The position numbers were made by a program, and so were the translations under genes. The notes beneath the pieces are model-generated. The model was not told the origin of the DNA, did no database searches, and worked only from the letters and a program-made list of their open reading frames with translations. This document shows positions 8,423-21,301 of a stretch of DNA of 64,000 nt, piece after piece. The first letter of the stretch is position 1; each line of letters opens with the position of its first letter. Origin of the DNA: Neocallimastix lanati (nom. inval.) (taxonomy: Eukaryota > Neocallimastigomycota > Neocallimastigomycetes > Neocallimastigales > Neocallimastigaceae); NCBI GenBank assembly GCA_016946835.1, contig JACVTC010000048.1, positions 391,001-455,000 on the forward strand. Direction: 5' to 3'.

Positions 8423-11400
8423 TTATTCTTCTAAATTCAATTCTGTGAAATATGGAATAACATTTTTTAAATGAATGTTCCTATCAGCAACTTCCCCAGT
8501 TACTGGATCGCAAACTGTTACTGTATTGAACTCTTGTTTTACGATCTTTAGTGGGCCTGTGAAAAACGGATCCAGCTTCTTTCTGTTGAACAATTTGACC
8601 AAAACAAGATCACCTGGCTTATACTTTGCTCTCATTCTTTTTATTTGTTTTCTACGATCTTCCCACAACTTGTTTGCTGTTTCAATGTTCTTTATTGCTT
8701 CACGGATCCAACGGTCATGGTTAATAAATTTCCTCAGCCAAAATTCTTCTTCGTCTTCCCAGTCATTTTTGGATTCGACATTAACAGCGAGTTCGAATGG
8801 TTGTAAGTCTCTCCGACCATACAACAATTCAAAGCTGCTGTGCTTCGTAACTTCATTCTTGCACGTTCTTAAAGCCCAAAGAGCACTATAAAGTGTTTCG
8901 CCCCACTGCGAATCCTCTTCTCCGAGTAACCTGAGATACTTACCTATTTCCCTATTTCTGTTTTCTACTTCTCCATTAGACGAGGGGTGATAGGTTGCTA
9001 CATAATTTACATAAATGTCGTTAAGGTCCAAAAATGCTTTTGTCTTATCGGAAGTAAACTGTGGACCATTGTCAGTAACTAAAATTTCAGGAACACCATG
9101 TCGTGCAAATATTTTCTTGAGAAAATTTATTACATCTTGAGATTCGGCAGATTGTAAGGGTTCTGCTTCCACCCATTTGGTAAGATAATCTACTAATACA
9201 ATTATATATCTATTACCTTTATTTGTTATAGGTAACGGTCCTATTAGATCCAACCCAACTCTTGAGAAAGGATATTCAGGTACAGTTGCAATATTTTCGG
9301 TATATTTATTTAATTTTTGTGGTCGACAAGTTTGACACTTGTGACAACATTTTATTAGTATTTGTATATCTTTTTTCATATTTCCCCAGTAGTAATCCCT
9401 CTTCAGTCTGCTATAAGTTTTATAAGCTCCTTCATGGCCTAGACCATGGGCTTCTTCGATTAATTTTTGCTTCTCTTCTTTGTTGTGAACTATTCTTCTC
9501 AGTTGTTCTCCTTGTTTAAGATATTCCACACCATCAATATTTATAATTCTCTTATTTATAAATTCATTCATAAATTTATTTATACTATCATTGCTATTAT
9601 TGGATAAAACATCATTGTTTACTAATGCATTTAATATTTCTTTATTTTCATGTATTTCTTTTGTAGGTAACCTAGATAAAGCGTCAGCAATAACGTTCTT
9701 CTTCCCCTCTTGAAATTGGACTTGAACATTTAATATTGATAGTTCAGTAACCCATTTAAGGTGGCGATTATTTGAAGGCTCTCTATTAGCAAATATACTA
9801 ACCAAGGGTTTATGGTCTGTATAAACGATAGTGGTAAAAGGGCTTCCACTAAAATAGGGTTTAAATTTTTTAACACAATGAAATATTGCTTTGCCTTCTA
9901 AATCAGTAACACTATAATTAGATTCAGCAGCGGAAAGAGTTCTACTTTCAAAATATATGGGGATTTCAATTGAATTTTCATTTGTTTGGAGAAGTACTCC
10001 ACCAAGTCCATCTCTGGAAGCATCTGTTCGGATAATAAATGGTTTAGAATAATCAGGAGGAGTTAAAATAGGGGCAACCGTTAGTGACATTTTTAATTTT
10101 TCAAAGGCTATGTTGCACTTTTCGGACCATTCATACGGTACATCTTTCTTTAAGAGGTTAAACAGAGGATTTGCAATCTGAGCAAAATTTTTAATAAATT
10201 TCCGATTATAACCAACAGCTCCCAAAAATGATTTAAGTTGAGTGATATTTTTAGGGGGTAGCCAGTTAATTATAATTTTAATCTTATCAGGAATCGGGGC
10301 AATACCTTTTGTGGATAATACATGACCAAGAAGGACTACTTCTTCTTTGAAAAAAGAACATTTTTCTAAGTTTATTTTCAAACCATTGTCTGCTAGGATT
10401 TGGAATACTTTAGTAAGATGAGTAATGTGTGATTCAATTGAGTCAGAAAATATTACTAAATCGTCAATGTAAACAAATAAGCATACTCCAATCAAGTCAA
10501 AAAAAATCCGGTTCATTTCACGTTGAAATGTAGCCGGTGCATTACATAGCCCAAACGGCATCACACAAAATTTATAGTTTCCAAACATCGTTGTGAATGT
10601 TGTTTTATCTTTATCATCAGGATTCATTGGAACCTGATGATAACCAGAAAAAAGATCAATAGTAGAGAGTATTTTAGCGTTCTTTCCAATAAACATTAAT
10701 ATGTCATCAATTAAGGGCAAAGCATAGGAATCCTTAATAGTTATATTGTTTAAAGCCCTAAAGTCGACACACATTCTCCAGTCGCCGTTTTTCTTTGGAA
10801 CTAGTACTACTGGAAATGCCCATGAAGAGTAGGATGGCTCTATTAGTTTGTTTTCTATTAGCTTAATCAAAATTTCCTTTAGAGCTTTTGTTTGCGCTTT
10901 GGATAAACGGTAAGCTTTTAACTTTATGGGTGAAGATTTTGGAATTAATTCAATCCTGTGAGGTAATAATTTTGACCTTCCTAAATCATCTGTTTTAATT
11001 GCAACTACATTTTTAAATTTAAAAAATAATTTACTAATTTTATTTTTAAATTTATTAGGAACAGAAGATATTATTTCGTTAATTAAATGTTCTTTCGTGT
11101 TAGGTAATTCATTAGTGTTCGTAATTTCTTTATCATTGGTAACTGTAATTGTTAATAAAAAAGGTTCAGATTTTGTATTTTGATGTTTTTCTATATCCTC
11201 ATCATCCTTGTAAGTATTATTAAGATTGATATCATAAAATAGATCTGCTAGTTTAATGTAATTATTATTTTCATCAATATAATATAAAGTATCATCTACT
11301 AAGTTAATATCAAATCTATTATTCTTTAGAGAATCAACACCAATTAAGATATCGAAAATATCATCCTTTTCTATTACTCTGAAATATTCATTAAAAGTTT

Positions 11401-12828
11401 TACTACCAATAGAAATCTGTAAGTCATAGATATCACTCTCTGTTGAAGAATTAGAGTACGCTTGAAATATTGTTTCAGAAATTCTACCAATAGAAGGTTT
11501 GTTGATTTTTAATTTATTTAAAGCAGAACGTGTGATAAAGTTGACACTAGCACACGTATCTAAAAATATTTCACAGTCATTATTTTCTACTTTACGGCAA
11601 ACTTTAATTATTTTATGTTTTGTGATAACCGTCATCACATTTGTTATTGTTTGTTTAGGCGCTAATTTTAAAGCTTTTAAAAATTCTGTACGGAATTTTG
11701 GAAAAAGATCTAAAAGGTAAACTAATTTTGTTATTACATCAGTTGATGCAATTTCTTTTATTAAATCTTGAATATAATAATCACCAAATTTTTCCATAAG
11801 TTTGATGTGTTTTTCAGGTTTCTTAAAAGAAGTTTCACTTTGCTCAATGTCGGTATTTATTTTCTTAGCTTTATTTTTTATTTCTTTAATTTTTTCTTCC
11901 CTATTTTTACCTTTAACATTTCGAATATTTTTCTCTGTTATAAAGGAAGGATCAAGATATTCTAGTTTTTCTGTTTTACGATTTTCACTATTAGAGACCA
12001 TATCCGGGTTTTCCTTAATTATATTATTAAAATTCTTAGATCTACTAGGTAAAATATTATTATAATTTTTAGAGTTATAATTTTCTTTATCAGCATCATT
12101 ATCTTCATCATCTTCAGATTCTTCTATCATAATTACATCTTCATTAGGTTCTATATCTTCTCGTTCAACCCTTTGGGTATTGCTTGAATTGTTATGAGTA
12201 TTATCATCATTATTGGTGACAGTATTTTCTTTAAAATAGTCGTAAGTATTATTTTCCTTATTTTCATTAAAATCATTATTACTATTATAATTATCTATAG
12301 TATTATTATTTTTATTATCATTATTCGCATTATCGTTATAATTGTCTATATTATGATTAATTTTATTATTATTATTCTTATTATTGTTTTCATATTCATT
12401 ATTCTTATTATTCTTATGATTATTAATATTATTATAATTATTATTAGCATTTGTATTACTATAATCGATATTATTTTTATTATTAATATTATTATTATAA
12501 TTATTATTAATACTATTATTAGTACTAATTTTATTATCACTAGTATTATTATTAATATTATTATGACTCATAGCTGCCGTTTGTATTGGTTTTGGATTGT
12601 CCTTTAAATTAAATCTCACTTCCTTTCTATTGTATGGCTTTTCATTATGTTTGTTTAATTTATTTCTTGAATTTCGAGTAGCGGCTGCTATAATTTCAAT
12701 TGGTCTATTTAATGTATTTTGTGTAGTGTTACTATTATTGTTTATATTAAGGTCATTACATTTTTGTTTTTCTTTAATATTATTATTAATTATAGGTAAT
12801 ATTGTTTGATCGTCTACCATTGTCATTA

Positions 12829-12863
<35 letters not shown>

Positions 12864-13024
12864 GAGTCGTTATTTTTGAACATTATTTTATTATTATTAT
12901 TATTATATGAGTCATTATTTTTGAACATTGTTTTATTATTATTATTATATGAGTCATTATTTTTGAATATTATTTTATTGGTTTGGTTAATGGAAGTTGT
13001 CCTTCTCCCATCTATTGGTTTAAA
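8423..13024 (-). CDS. pol: E pol: protease, reverse transcriptase, RNase H, integrase
   Basis: This polyprotein is reached by -1 frameshifting from gag at 13018-13024 and then runs without a stop to 8423, about 1533 codons. The first 380 residues are Asn-rich linker with KDNPKPIQTAAM. The protease core is IFLDTCASVNF (about 490). Reverse transcriptase carries WRMCVDFRALN and VYIDDLVIFS (about 853). RNase H has FIIRTDASRDGLGG (about 1000) and YTDHKPL. Integrase has the H-H-C-C zinc region (HGLGHEG, CCHKCQTC; about 1195-1230) and a D-D-E core (LDLIG, VTDNGPQF, NGEVENRN). A GPF-type C-terminal module (FTGPLKIVKQ) follows. There is no chromodomain. Domain order makes it Ty3/gypsy. The frame is intact, so the protein may be functional although the 3' LTR is damaged. 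Confidence 0.92.
12991..13024 (-). promoter_or_regulatory. -1 ribosomal frameshift signal of E
   Basis: Minus strand: slippery heptamer U_UUA_AAC (13018-13024), a 7-nt spacer holding the gag stop, then a hairpin in TGGGAGAAGGACAACTTCCA (12991-13010). The heptamer is in gag phase and the -1 frame is pol. Confidence 0.8.
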
Positions 13025-14328
13025 TGTTTATTGAGCAATCCTTTTTCTTCCAATTCAGCCAATTGCTTAAATGTATAAGGACATTCTGAAGCTCTATGTC
13101 CATTCATTGTGCAATGGTAACAATTCACATGGTTGTTATTATTGTTGTTAATTGAGTTTTTATTAGTTACTAATGTATTACTGGCATTATTATTTTCTAT
13201 CTCATTGTTGTGATTATTTCCATTTTGATAATTAAAGGATTGAATCATATTATTTGTATTAAATTTATTATTGTTAAACATTTGGTTGTCATGTTCTTTA
13301 TCATTATTTGTTATAGTAATATTGTTGTTCAAATTGTTTAAATAATGATTCATCTTATTGTCTCTTATTTCATTGGATGGCTGATTATTATTCATATTGT
13401 TCATATTATATTTGTTATTATTATTCATATATTGATTAATATTATTACTGTGCCAAAATTTATTATAATTAAATCTACTATTATAACGATTTGTAAAATT
13501 TCCATTGTTCATTTTATTAATATCATTTTTATTATTCAAGTAATAATTTAGATTATTATATGGATTACTCATGTGATATACATAATTTGAATTTCTGAAA
13601 TTATTATTATTGTTCCATAATCTAGATTTAGAATTCCAATTATTTCTTTCCTGGAATATATTATTATTATGGTTCATAGGTAATTGATTTAACTGTAAGT
13701 TTTCGTAGAATGGATGTCGCATTAGTAAGCTATTATCCGGCTGATTCTGAGTAAACATAATATGATTCCTCATATTATTAATTTCATTTCTTTGATTTAT
13801 ATTTGCTATTTCTTTTTCAGTCTCCTCAGCTACTTCTGCAATTTTGCACGCCTCATTTATTGTATCACATTCTGCAACCATAACTCTTGAGCATGGAAAT
13901 ACACAGGAGCTAATAGCATTCGTGTAGTCCTTTACAGATATAAGTCTTCTATATTCTAAACTGAGTTTATTATATAATTTTTTATATCTGTAATTAAACT
14001 TTTTAATTGATTCTTCTTGATTTATTTGTATTGTTTTGAGAACTGCACATTTATCATTTTCTGTAATGTGCAAATGTTCTTCAATTGTATTTTGAATTTC
14101 TTTAAATGTGGGATATCTCATTTCATCCCCTCGTCTGACTACCAATGATTGTAACGCTCCTTGAATATCTTCTTCCACAGCTTCCTTTACCCAAATAAAA
14201 ATTCGCCTTGGTTCCATTATATCATAAAGCTCCATTATCTTAACAAAGTCGGTCATCCAGCTGTCTACATCTTTTCCATAATCAGCCAGATGTGGTAGCT
14301 TCCTTTGCAGTTTAGTAGCGTCAAACAT
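13012..14328 (-). CDS. gag: E gag with zinc knuckle
   Basis: A 438-residue structural protein that would form virus-like particles. It begins MFDATKLQRKLPHL, close to D gag (MIDAAKLQKALPNL). The first 180 residues are a helical capsid-like domain. About 200 Asn-rich residues follow, then a nucleocapsid zinc knuckle CYHCTMNGHRASEC (C-x2-C-x4-H-x4-C) 30 residues before the end. The frame closes with TAG at 13012-13014, three codons after TTA within the slippery site, so pol is made by frameshifting. Intact. Confidence 0.88.
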   Translation of the reverse strand: MFDATKLQRKLPHLADYGKDVDSWMTDFVKIMELYDIMEPRRIFIWVKEAVEEDIQGALQSLVVRRGDEMRYPTFKEIQNTIEEHLHITENDKCAVLKTIQINQEESIKKFNYRYKKLYNKLSLEYRRLISVKDYTNAISSCVFPCSRVMVAECDTINEACKIAEVAEETEKEIANINQRNEINNMRNHIMFTQNQPDNSLLMRHPFYENLQLNQLPMNHNNNIFQERNNWNSKSRLWNNNNNFRNSNYVYHMSNPYNNLNYYLNNKNDINKMNNGNFTNRYNSRFNYNKFWHSNNINQYMNNNNKYNMNNMNNNQPSNEIRDNKMNHYLNNLNNNITITNNDKEHDNQMFNNNKFNTNNMIQSFNYQNGNNHNNEIENNNASNTLVTNKNSINNNNNNHVNCYHCTMNGHRASECPYTFKQLAELEEKGLLNKHLNQ

Positions 14329-14494
14329 TGTAAAAAAAATAATTACTTGATAAAAAAAAAGAAAAATAAATGAAAGATTATATATAAAAAAAAAAGTATT
14401 CTATTATGATAATTATATTGTAATTATAATTTTCTTATTATTTTCATATTAATTTATTTGATCTTGCTTTCCCCCCACGTTGGGCGCCAAATTT
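14329..14494 (-). promoter_or_regulatory. Leader and tRNA-Lys primer-binding site of E
   Basis: Minus-strand TGGCGCCCAACGTGGGG (plus 14473-14489) begins 5 nt after the LTR. It is the classic complement of the 3' end of tRNA-Lys(CUU) (tRNA-Lys1,2). The rest is a short AT-rich leader to the gag ATG. Confidence 0.8.
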
Positions 14495-15039
14495 TGATAC
14501 GTTATTTTTATAAGTATCAATGTTTTTGTGGTTAGCAAGATTGTATTAAATAAAAATATATTCTAATATAAAAATATATAATTACAATACACGTTAATAT
14601 TAAAACAAAATATAAAAAAAATTATAGTTTTGTCGTTTTATTTATTTATTTAAATTATTTATGTCGTAATACAAATTTTATAATAAAATGTTATTAAAGA
14701 TCTTATTAATTATTTATTTCTAACTAACTTATTACTATTAAAATTTTTGATAAATAAATATATTCCCCAAATATATTTATTTTAACCAATTTTATCTCTA
14801 TTTTTTTCCAAATAAAAAAACCTCCTTTTCTTTAAAGAATTATAATAATTTTTCTTTTATATTTCTAATTTCTAATTTACTATAAATTAAATCCTATTGG
14901 CTATTAACTAATTAAATAAATTTAATAATTTTTATATTACTATTTATTATTATAATATACATATATAATTTAACTAATTATTTATTATATTTAATTTTAT
15001 TTCTTGATAATATTCTCTCTTTATTTAAATACTGCATCA
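14495..15039 (-). repeat. 5' LTR of E
   Basis: A 545-bp LTR, TGATACGTTATTTTT at one end and ACTGCATCA at the other. Confidence 0.88.
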
Positions 15040-15863
15040 AACTTTTTAAGGTTTTAGAGAATTAAATAAAAATAAAGTAAGAAACACAAATTTTATTTAT
15101 TTATTTATTTATTTTATTTATTTATTTTATTAAATTTATTTGATGATTTTTAAAAATTGGTAGCAAATTTTACAACTATTTATACTTTTTTTCAAGGCAT
15201 AAAAGTTGTTCTTGCCACTAAATTACATTTTATTTATTTATTTTTTTTTTTTTATAAAAAACTATTAAATTTAAATTGAATTTTATAATCAATTATATAA
15301 GATTTAATTATAACAATATAAATAAAATACATTTATAATATTAATAAAACATTTTTTTTTTTTTTTTTTTTAAAAATATCTAAAATATTACTAATAAGAA
15401 TTTATTTAATTGGCTATAATTTTTATTACAATCTGTTAAAATATTCAAATAGAAATAAAAATACTATTCTAATATAAAGGTTTTTAATAAAATAAAATAT
15501 TTTTCAATATAAAATAAAACATTTCGATATAAAATTTTATAATAAAAGTTAAAATATAATATATAAATTTTTAATTATCAATATATAAAAATATTATTAA
15601 TACAAATTTTCATTATTAATATAAAAATAAAAAAAAATAAGATTTATTATTAATATTGCTAATATAAGTTTTAAATATATAAAAATATTACTATTAATAT
15701 AAGATTTAATATAAAAATATAAAGTTTAATATAATTTTTGATTTAATTTTTGATCTTTGGATTTAAAAATTTATTAAAGTACAAAAATAATAATGTACAC
15801 ATAATGTATTAGAAATAAATCGTAGATTTAATTAAGAATGCATTATTTAGTACATTCTTATCA
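15040..15863 (-). repeat. 3' LTR of H
   Basis: AT-rich, with weak similarity to the LTRs of A and G (TTTATACTTTTTT followed by AAAAGTTGTTCTTGCC; end ATTCTTATCA). The outer boundary is lost. No gene in this stretch. Confidence 0.55.
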
Positions 15864-15881
15864 AGATGCCCCGACGAAGAC

Positions 15882-17700
15882 TCAAGCTTCTCTGTAAGCG
15901 GAGTTAAACTTTACTAAATTTTTAAAGTGAACATTCCTATCGAGTTGCTTTCCAGTCTTCTGATCGATTAGGGTTGCCGTGTTGAATTGAATTTTTAAAA
16001 TTTTAAATGGTCCATTGTAATATGGTTCTAGCTTAGTGCGGCTAAAGTTTCTAACAAGAACAAGATCACCAGCCTTTAATTCTTTTCCTTTTTTCATACT
16101 TATTTGTTCTTCTCGTCTTGTTGCCCAATACTTGTTAGCATTCTTCACATTTTCGCATGCTTCTCTAGTCCATTGATAATGACGAACAAATTTTTCCATT
16201 AAAATTTCATCATATGATTTACCTGCATTTTCAATTGTTCTTATGGCTATATCATAAGGCTGTTGGTCTTCTCTTCCATATACTAATTCAAAACTAGAAT
16301 GTCCAGTAGCTGTATTTTTGGTAGTTCGAAGTGCCCATAAAGCAGAAGGTAAAACTTCATCCCAATCTTGATTTTTCCTTCCTAATAAACGAAGTAATTT
16401 TCCAATTTCTTTGTTTCGATTTTCAGTAAGACCATTTGATTCAGGGTGGTAAGTAGCTACAAATTTAACATATACATCATAAAGATCAAGAAAGATTTTA
16501 GTCATATCAAAAGTGAATTGGACTCCATTATCAGTAGTAATAACTTGAGGCACACCATGTCTTGCAAAAACGTTTATTAAAAATTTAATTATATCAGAGG
16601 AAGTTATGTTTTCAGTGGGTTCGGCTTCAACCCATTTGGTAAAGTAATCAACAGTTACTATAATATATTGATTATTATTTCTTGTTTTTGGTAACGGTCC
16701 TATAATATCTAATCCTAAATGCACAAAGGGACCCTCTACTTTAGTCGGATGGTTTTCGGTTGGTTCTGGATATGGTTGAGGACGATTTAACTGGCATTTT
16801 TCACAATTACTAACAATTCTTTTGATATCTTTAATCATATGATTCCAATAAAAGTTTTTCTTAAGTCTTTGATATGTTTTGTAATATCCTTCGTGGCCAA
16901 TATTATGAGCTTCTAAAATTAATTTAAACCTTTTATTTTCTTCCGTTATTAATTTTCTATAATTTCCATTGTCGATAAAGTAATCTTCACCATCAATAAC
17001 AGTAAACTTTTCATTAATAAATTCCTTTATAACTTTAGATAATAATTCTTCATTATTTCCATTAGTAATTTTTGTTAATAATATCTTTCTCTCTTCCTTA
17101 CTTTTCATTCTTGAAAGAGCATCAGCTAACACATTCTTTTTGCCTGATTCATATTTTATATTAATTCCAAGCATACTAGCGGTTAGACACCATCTTGTTT
17201 GCCTTGCATTCAAAGGTTCTTTATTCTTAAATAAACCAACTAATGGTTTATGATCTGTGTAAATAGTTGTAGGTAATAGATTTCCTTCAATATAAGATTT
17301 AAATTTAGTCATACAGTAGAATAAAGCTGTTCCTTCCAAATCTGTGTTACCATAATTCTTTTTAGCTTTCTTCAAACTTCTACTTATAAAGTGTATTGGA
17401 TGCTCCTTACCGGTTTCTTCTTCTTTTTGTAAAAGAACTCCACCAATTCCATTATACGAAGCATCAGTTCTAATGATAAAAGGTTTGTCAAATAACGGAA
17501 ATTTTAGAATAGGTGCATTGATTAATTTTTCTCTTAGGAGTTCAAAGCTTTCTTGTTGTTCTTTATTCCATTCATATTTAGTATTCTTTTTTAATAATTT
17601 ACATAAAGGTGAGGTAATTTGAGCATATTTAGGAATAAAGTCACGATAATATCCTACTGCTCCTAGAAATGATCTTAATTCATGCATTGATGAAGGGGCT
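15882..17700 (-). pseudogene. pol: H pol, RNase H and integrase part only
   Basis: About 600 codons remain. They start near the reverse transcriptase thumb (HELRSFLGAVGYYRDF) and run through RNase H (IIRTDASYNGIGGVLLQ, YTDHKPLVGLF) to integrase. Integrase has H-H-C-C (HNIGHEG, CEKCQ), the D-D-E core (LDIIGPLPK, ITTDNGVQF, NGLTENRN) and a GPF module (YNGPFKILK). The protease and the catalytic YxDD of reverse transcriptase are missing because the element is cut at about 17700. It is most similar to the pol of A (same DIIGPL and NGLTENRNKEIGK wording). The surviving frame has no internal stop, so the truncation rather than decay killed it. Confidence 0.88.
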
Positions 17701-18712
17701 ATAAAATAGTTATTTTAAAATTTGTCAAAAAAAATAATAAAATATTTAATAATAAAATAGATTAATAAAGTTCTTTTGATAAAAACATATTTTATTTCTC
17801 TTTCATTTAAGGTCTATTATATTTTCTTATAATAAGCTCTAATTTTAAAGATAAGTATTAAATTCTTATTTTTATTTTAATTTTTATTTTAATTTTTATT
17901 TAATCTTAATAGTTTAGTTAATATGTTAAAATTAAGATATAAAATAGTTTTATGATTAATAACGTTACTAGGTTAATATGTTGAATTATATATTAATAAT
18001 CCAACAATAATTAATTAATAATAATATAATTAAAATAATATAAGATAAATAGTTAAGTTATTTGAACACTTAATATCTAAGAATATTTTAAATAATAATT
18101 TCTTTGAAGGATTTAATGAAAATATTTATTTATTGAATTATTAGTATATAATTATTATAAATACAATAACCTTACAAAGAACATAAAAGATAGATTTTTA
18201 CATCTTTCTTTTATACTTTGTAAGTTACATAATAATAATATTTAATTATAAGATATTAATAATATAGTAATATGAATATTAATAAAATATTAAGATAATA
18301 ACAATATCGATATATTTAAAATATTTAATATAACTAAATAAATTTAATTTATAATTATATAATTAATTTGAATAATTAAAAATAGTAGTTAATATATATG
18401 ATGTAAACATATATATAAACATAATATAAATAATTACATGTGACGTCATATGTAGATAATTGAAATTATTAATATAAATCTTATTTACTAATATTCTCAG
18501 AATTATTAGGCCTAAGATAATTCTTTAAATATTAAATAAGAATTTATATTAATTATTAATTATTTAAATATATATATTATTTATAATTAAATAAATAATA
18601 TTTTTTAACTATTGAAATATAAATAACTGAAATTGAGATTTCAATTCAGTTATAATTTCAACATAATATTAATTATAAATAATAATTCCTATAATTTATA
18701 GAAATTATTACA
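17701..18712 (+). repeat. C' : C-type LTR fragment split by a solo LTR
   Basis: 17701-17923 and 18664-18712 match the last 275 bp of the C LTR (45989-46265), ending GAAATTATTACA. The break is a family-I solo LTR with TAATA duplications. The right end of C' would lie 18 nt upstream of the tRNA-Leu if all later insertions are removed. Confidence 0.75.
17924..18663 (-). mobile_element. Solo LTR, family I
   Basis: A 740-bp unit with ends TGTTAAAATTAAG and ATTTCAACA, flanked by TAATA at 17919-17923 and 18664-18668. It contains TGACGTCA at about 18446 and the hairpin-forming CTTTGTAAG/CCTTACAAAG segments shared with 5875-6070. No internal coding region, so it is the product of LTR-LTR recombination. 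Confidence 0.78.
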
Positions 18713-18720
18713 CAAATTAA

Positions 18721-19572
18721 TGATACGGGCTGGGGTTGAAACACTAAGATATTCAAAACAAAAAAAAATAAATATTAACACATAACTATAAAAATAAGTT
18801 TGGAAACAAAAAAAAAAATTAAATTTTAAAATATTCTTTATTTAAATTTAAAATTAAAATTATTTGTTCCCAGTATTAAAAAGAAAGAAATTTATTCTTC
18901 TTTTTATACTTTTATTTTAATACATTTTATTTATTATTAATATTTTCTTTATAAAAAAAAAACTATTATAACTATTTTATTTTAATTTTTAACTATTATT
19001 TTAAATTATTTTTTTAAAAAAAAAAAATAACATTTATTAAATTAAAATATAAAAAATTAATTTAGAGCTTGTATCACGAAGGGCATTCCGGGCGGTAGCT
19101 TCTTCTTGATATTGTTATTCAGAGAGAGAATTATACAGAATTGATATTTTCTGTATTTTAGATCATTTTTATTATTGGAATTCTTCTGTATTTTAGTTCA
19201 TTTTTATTTTAATAAAGATTTAATTTATTTTTAATTTTTGTTTTATTTTTAGTTTATTTCAAAGGTTTTAGAAAATATTATACAGAAACTTATAATTCTG
19301 TATTTTACATCAAATATTTATTGAAATAGGTTTTTATTATTCTTAATATAAAAATAAGAATTAGTAATGATTTAAATATTATATAATTTTTAATAAGAAT
19401 ATTTAGTAATAATTTTTATTATATTTAATATTAATAAAATATTTAATAATTATTTTTATTAGATTTGATATTAATAAAAGATTTTAATAAGAATATTTAA
19501 TAATAATTTTATTTTATTATTATTAAGAGTATTTGATAAGAAATACAAGGTATTTAGTGACACCCCGCATCA
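18721..19572 (-). mobile_element. K: LTR remnant flanked by TTAA
   Basis: Starts TGATACGGGCTGGGG and ends ACACCCCGCATCA. TTAA lies on both sides (18717-18720 and 19573-19576, the latter shared with D). Inside, GCTTGTATCA at about 19067-19076 followed by CGAAGGGCATTCCGGGCGG looks like an LTR end next to a PPT region. K may therefore be an internally deleted minus-strand element rather than a plain solo LTR. No coding frame. Confidence 0.5.
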
Positions 19573-19576
19573 TTAA

Positions 19577-20136
19577 TGGTATGTTATTTTTATATATTGT
19601 ACCTTTTATATGATTTGGGGAAAGCAAGTTGTAAAATTATAAAATAATATATTCTAATAAAAGAAATAAATAAAAAAATTATAACACAAAATTAATAATA
19701 AATTTTTTAATAAATAATAATGTGTTACTTTTAAATCTTTATTTTATTTATAAGTTTTGTTCTTTAAATAAGTACATTTAATTTTATTATAACTTTATTA
19801 TATCTTTAAATTTATATTTTAATAATAATATTAACCAAAATATCCTAAATATTTATTCACCCGAATAAATATTTTATAATTCCTATTCTAACTATTATAT
19901 TCTTTAAAGATATTAAATTATTAAGTTCCTCCTTTGTTAATATTTATCTTTCACTTATTTTTATACTATAATTTATCTTAATTCTTATTGGTTATCTATT
20001 AATTAAAATTATTTTAATTAATATTATATTTTTATATACTAATTAAACCTTATACCTATTATAATAAAATAACTAAAGAATTATTTATTTTCTTATATTT
20101 TTAATAATTTATTCTATTTTAGTGAGTAACGTACCA
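19577..20136 (-). repeat. 3' LTR of D
   Basis: A 560-bp LTR. It starts TGGTATGTTA where the 5' copy has TGGTACGTTA, and ends TAACGTACCA where the 5' copy has TAACGTATCA. Confidence 0.88.
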
Positions 20137-20175
20137 AGACGCCCCCACTTTGTCTAGACTTCGTCCCTTGAAGTC
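20137..20175 (-). promoter_or_regulatory. PPT region and conserved hairpin of D
   Basis: Minus-strand GTGGGGGCGTCT abuts the LTR. 20157-20175 is the 19-mer hairpin identical to those of E and F. Confidence 0.65.
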
Positions 20176-20395
20176 GTGGTTTATGGATATAATGAATAAA
20201 AATTTTTATAAAAATTAAAAAAAAATGTTATTATATTCTTTAAATTTTTTTTTTTTTTTTTTTTTATACTTGAACTATATAACTATATAAATTTTTTTTT
20301 TTTTTTTTTTTTTATATTATATATATACAATTTCATACAATAATGTACATGTATACATTACATATATGTAATTTATACTATATTGTATATGCATA

Positions 20396-20426
<31 letters not shown>

Positions 20427-20970
20427 AGGTAAGTAAATTGTAAAATTATGTTATATTGTTTATAAAATTTTATAAAATTATATACTTGTTTACTAATTTA
20501 ATTTATATATATTCTGTCTATATATCTTTGTATATTTTAATATTATATTTTACTATTATATTTTACTATTCTATTTTACTATTATATTTTACTATTATAT
20601 TTTACTATTCTATTTTACTATTCTATTTTACTATTCTATTTTACTATTCTATTTTACTATTATATTTTACTATTCTATTTTACTATTATATTTTACTATT
20701 ATATTTTACTATTCTATTTTACTATTCTATTTTACTATTCTATTTTACTATTCTATTTTACTATTATATTTTACTATTCTATTTTACTATTATTTTTTTA
20801 CTATTATATTTTACTATTATATTTTACCATTATAATCTATTATTATATTTTTATTATATTTTATTATTTATATCTAATAAAAGAAATTACTGGATTAGAA
20901 ATGTGAATTAATTTATTAAACTTTTCAACAATAGCTAAATGTTTATTTTTGTAAGTTGAAATTCAAACGC

Positions 20971-21017
<47 letters not shown>

Positions 21018-21114
21018 TCGTTATCTATATTTTGAAGATTATATAATTGTATTATTTATCTATCTCAATAAATTTTTTTTACAGCGTGTTATTGTCAGGA
21101 AGTTATAGGTTGTA

Positions 21115-21158
<44 letters not shown>

Positions 21159-21253
21159 TAAAAACCATATTTATTTTATATATATTATTTTTTAATTTAT
21201 AATTGATAATAAATATTAATAAATAAAAAAAACTCATATGTAAATATTATTAT

Positions 21254-21301
<48 letters not shown>

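Larger units (their letters stand above)
6303..15039 (-). mobile_element. Ty3/gypsy element E, outer end of 3' LTR deleted
   Basis: Order on the minus strand: 5' LTR 14495-15039, tRNA-Lys primer site, gag, frameshift signal, pol, long AT-rich 3' region, PPT, truncated 3' LTR 6303-6672. Gag and pol frames are intact. The outer 175 bp of the 3' LTR is missing, so no target duplication can be read. A SINE-like unit sits in the 3' non-coding part. Confidence 0.9.
15040..17700 (-). mobile_element. Gypsy remnant H (A family), 5' truncated
   Basis: Holds a 3' LTR (about 15040-15863, ending CATTCTTATCA), a PPT-side segment AGATGCCCCGACGAAGACTC parallel to that of A, and the 3' half of pol. It ends abruptly at about 17700 against a C-type LTR fragment. 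The outer end of the LTR is cut by E. Confidence 0.8.

Noticed and set aside
12194..12607. Antisense Ile-rich frames over the pol and gag genes of E, D and F
   Set aside because: Mirror images of Asn-coding AAT/AAC runs in the real genes.
20456..20911. Plus-strand frame in D
   Set aside because: It translates a 13-bp tandem repeat; low-complexity artefact.
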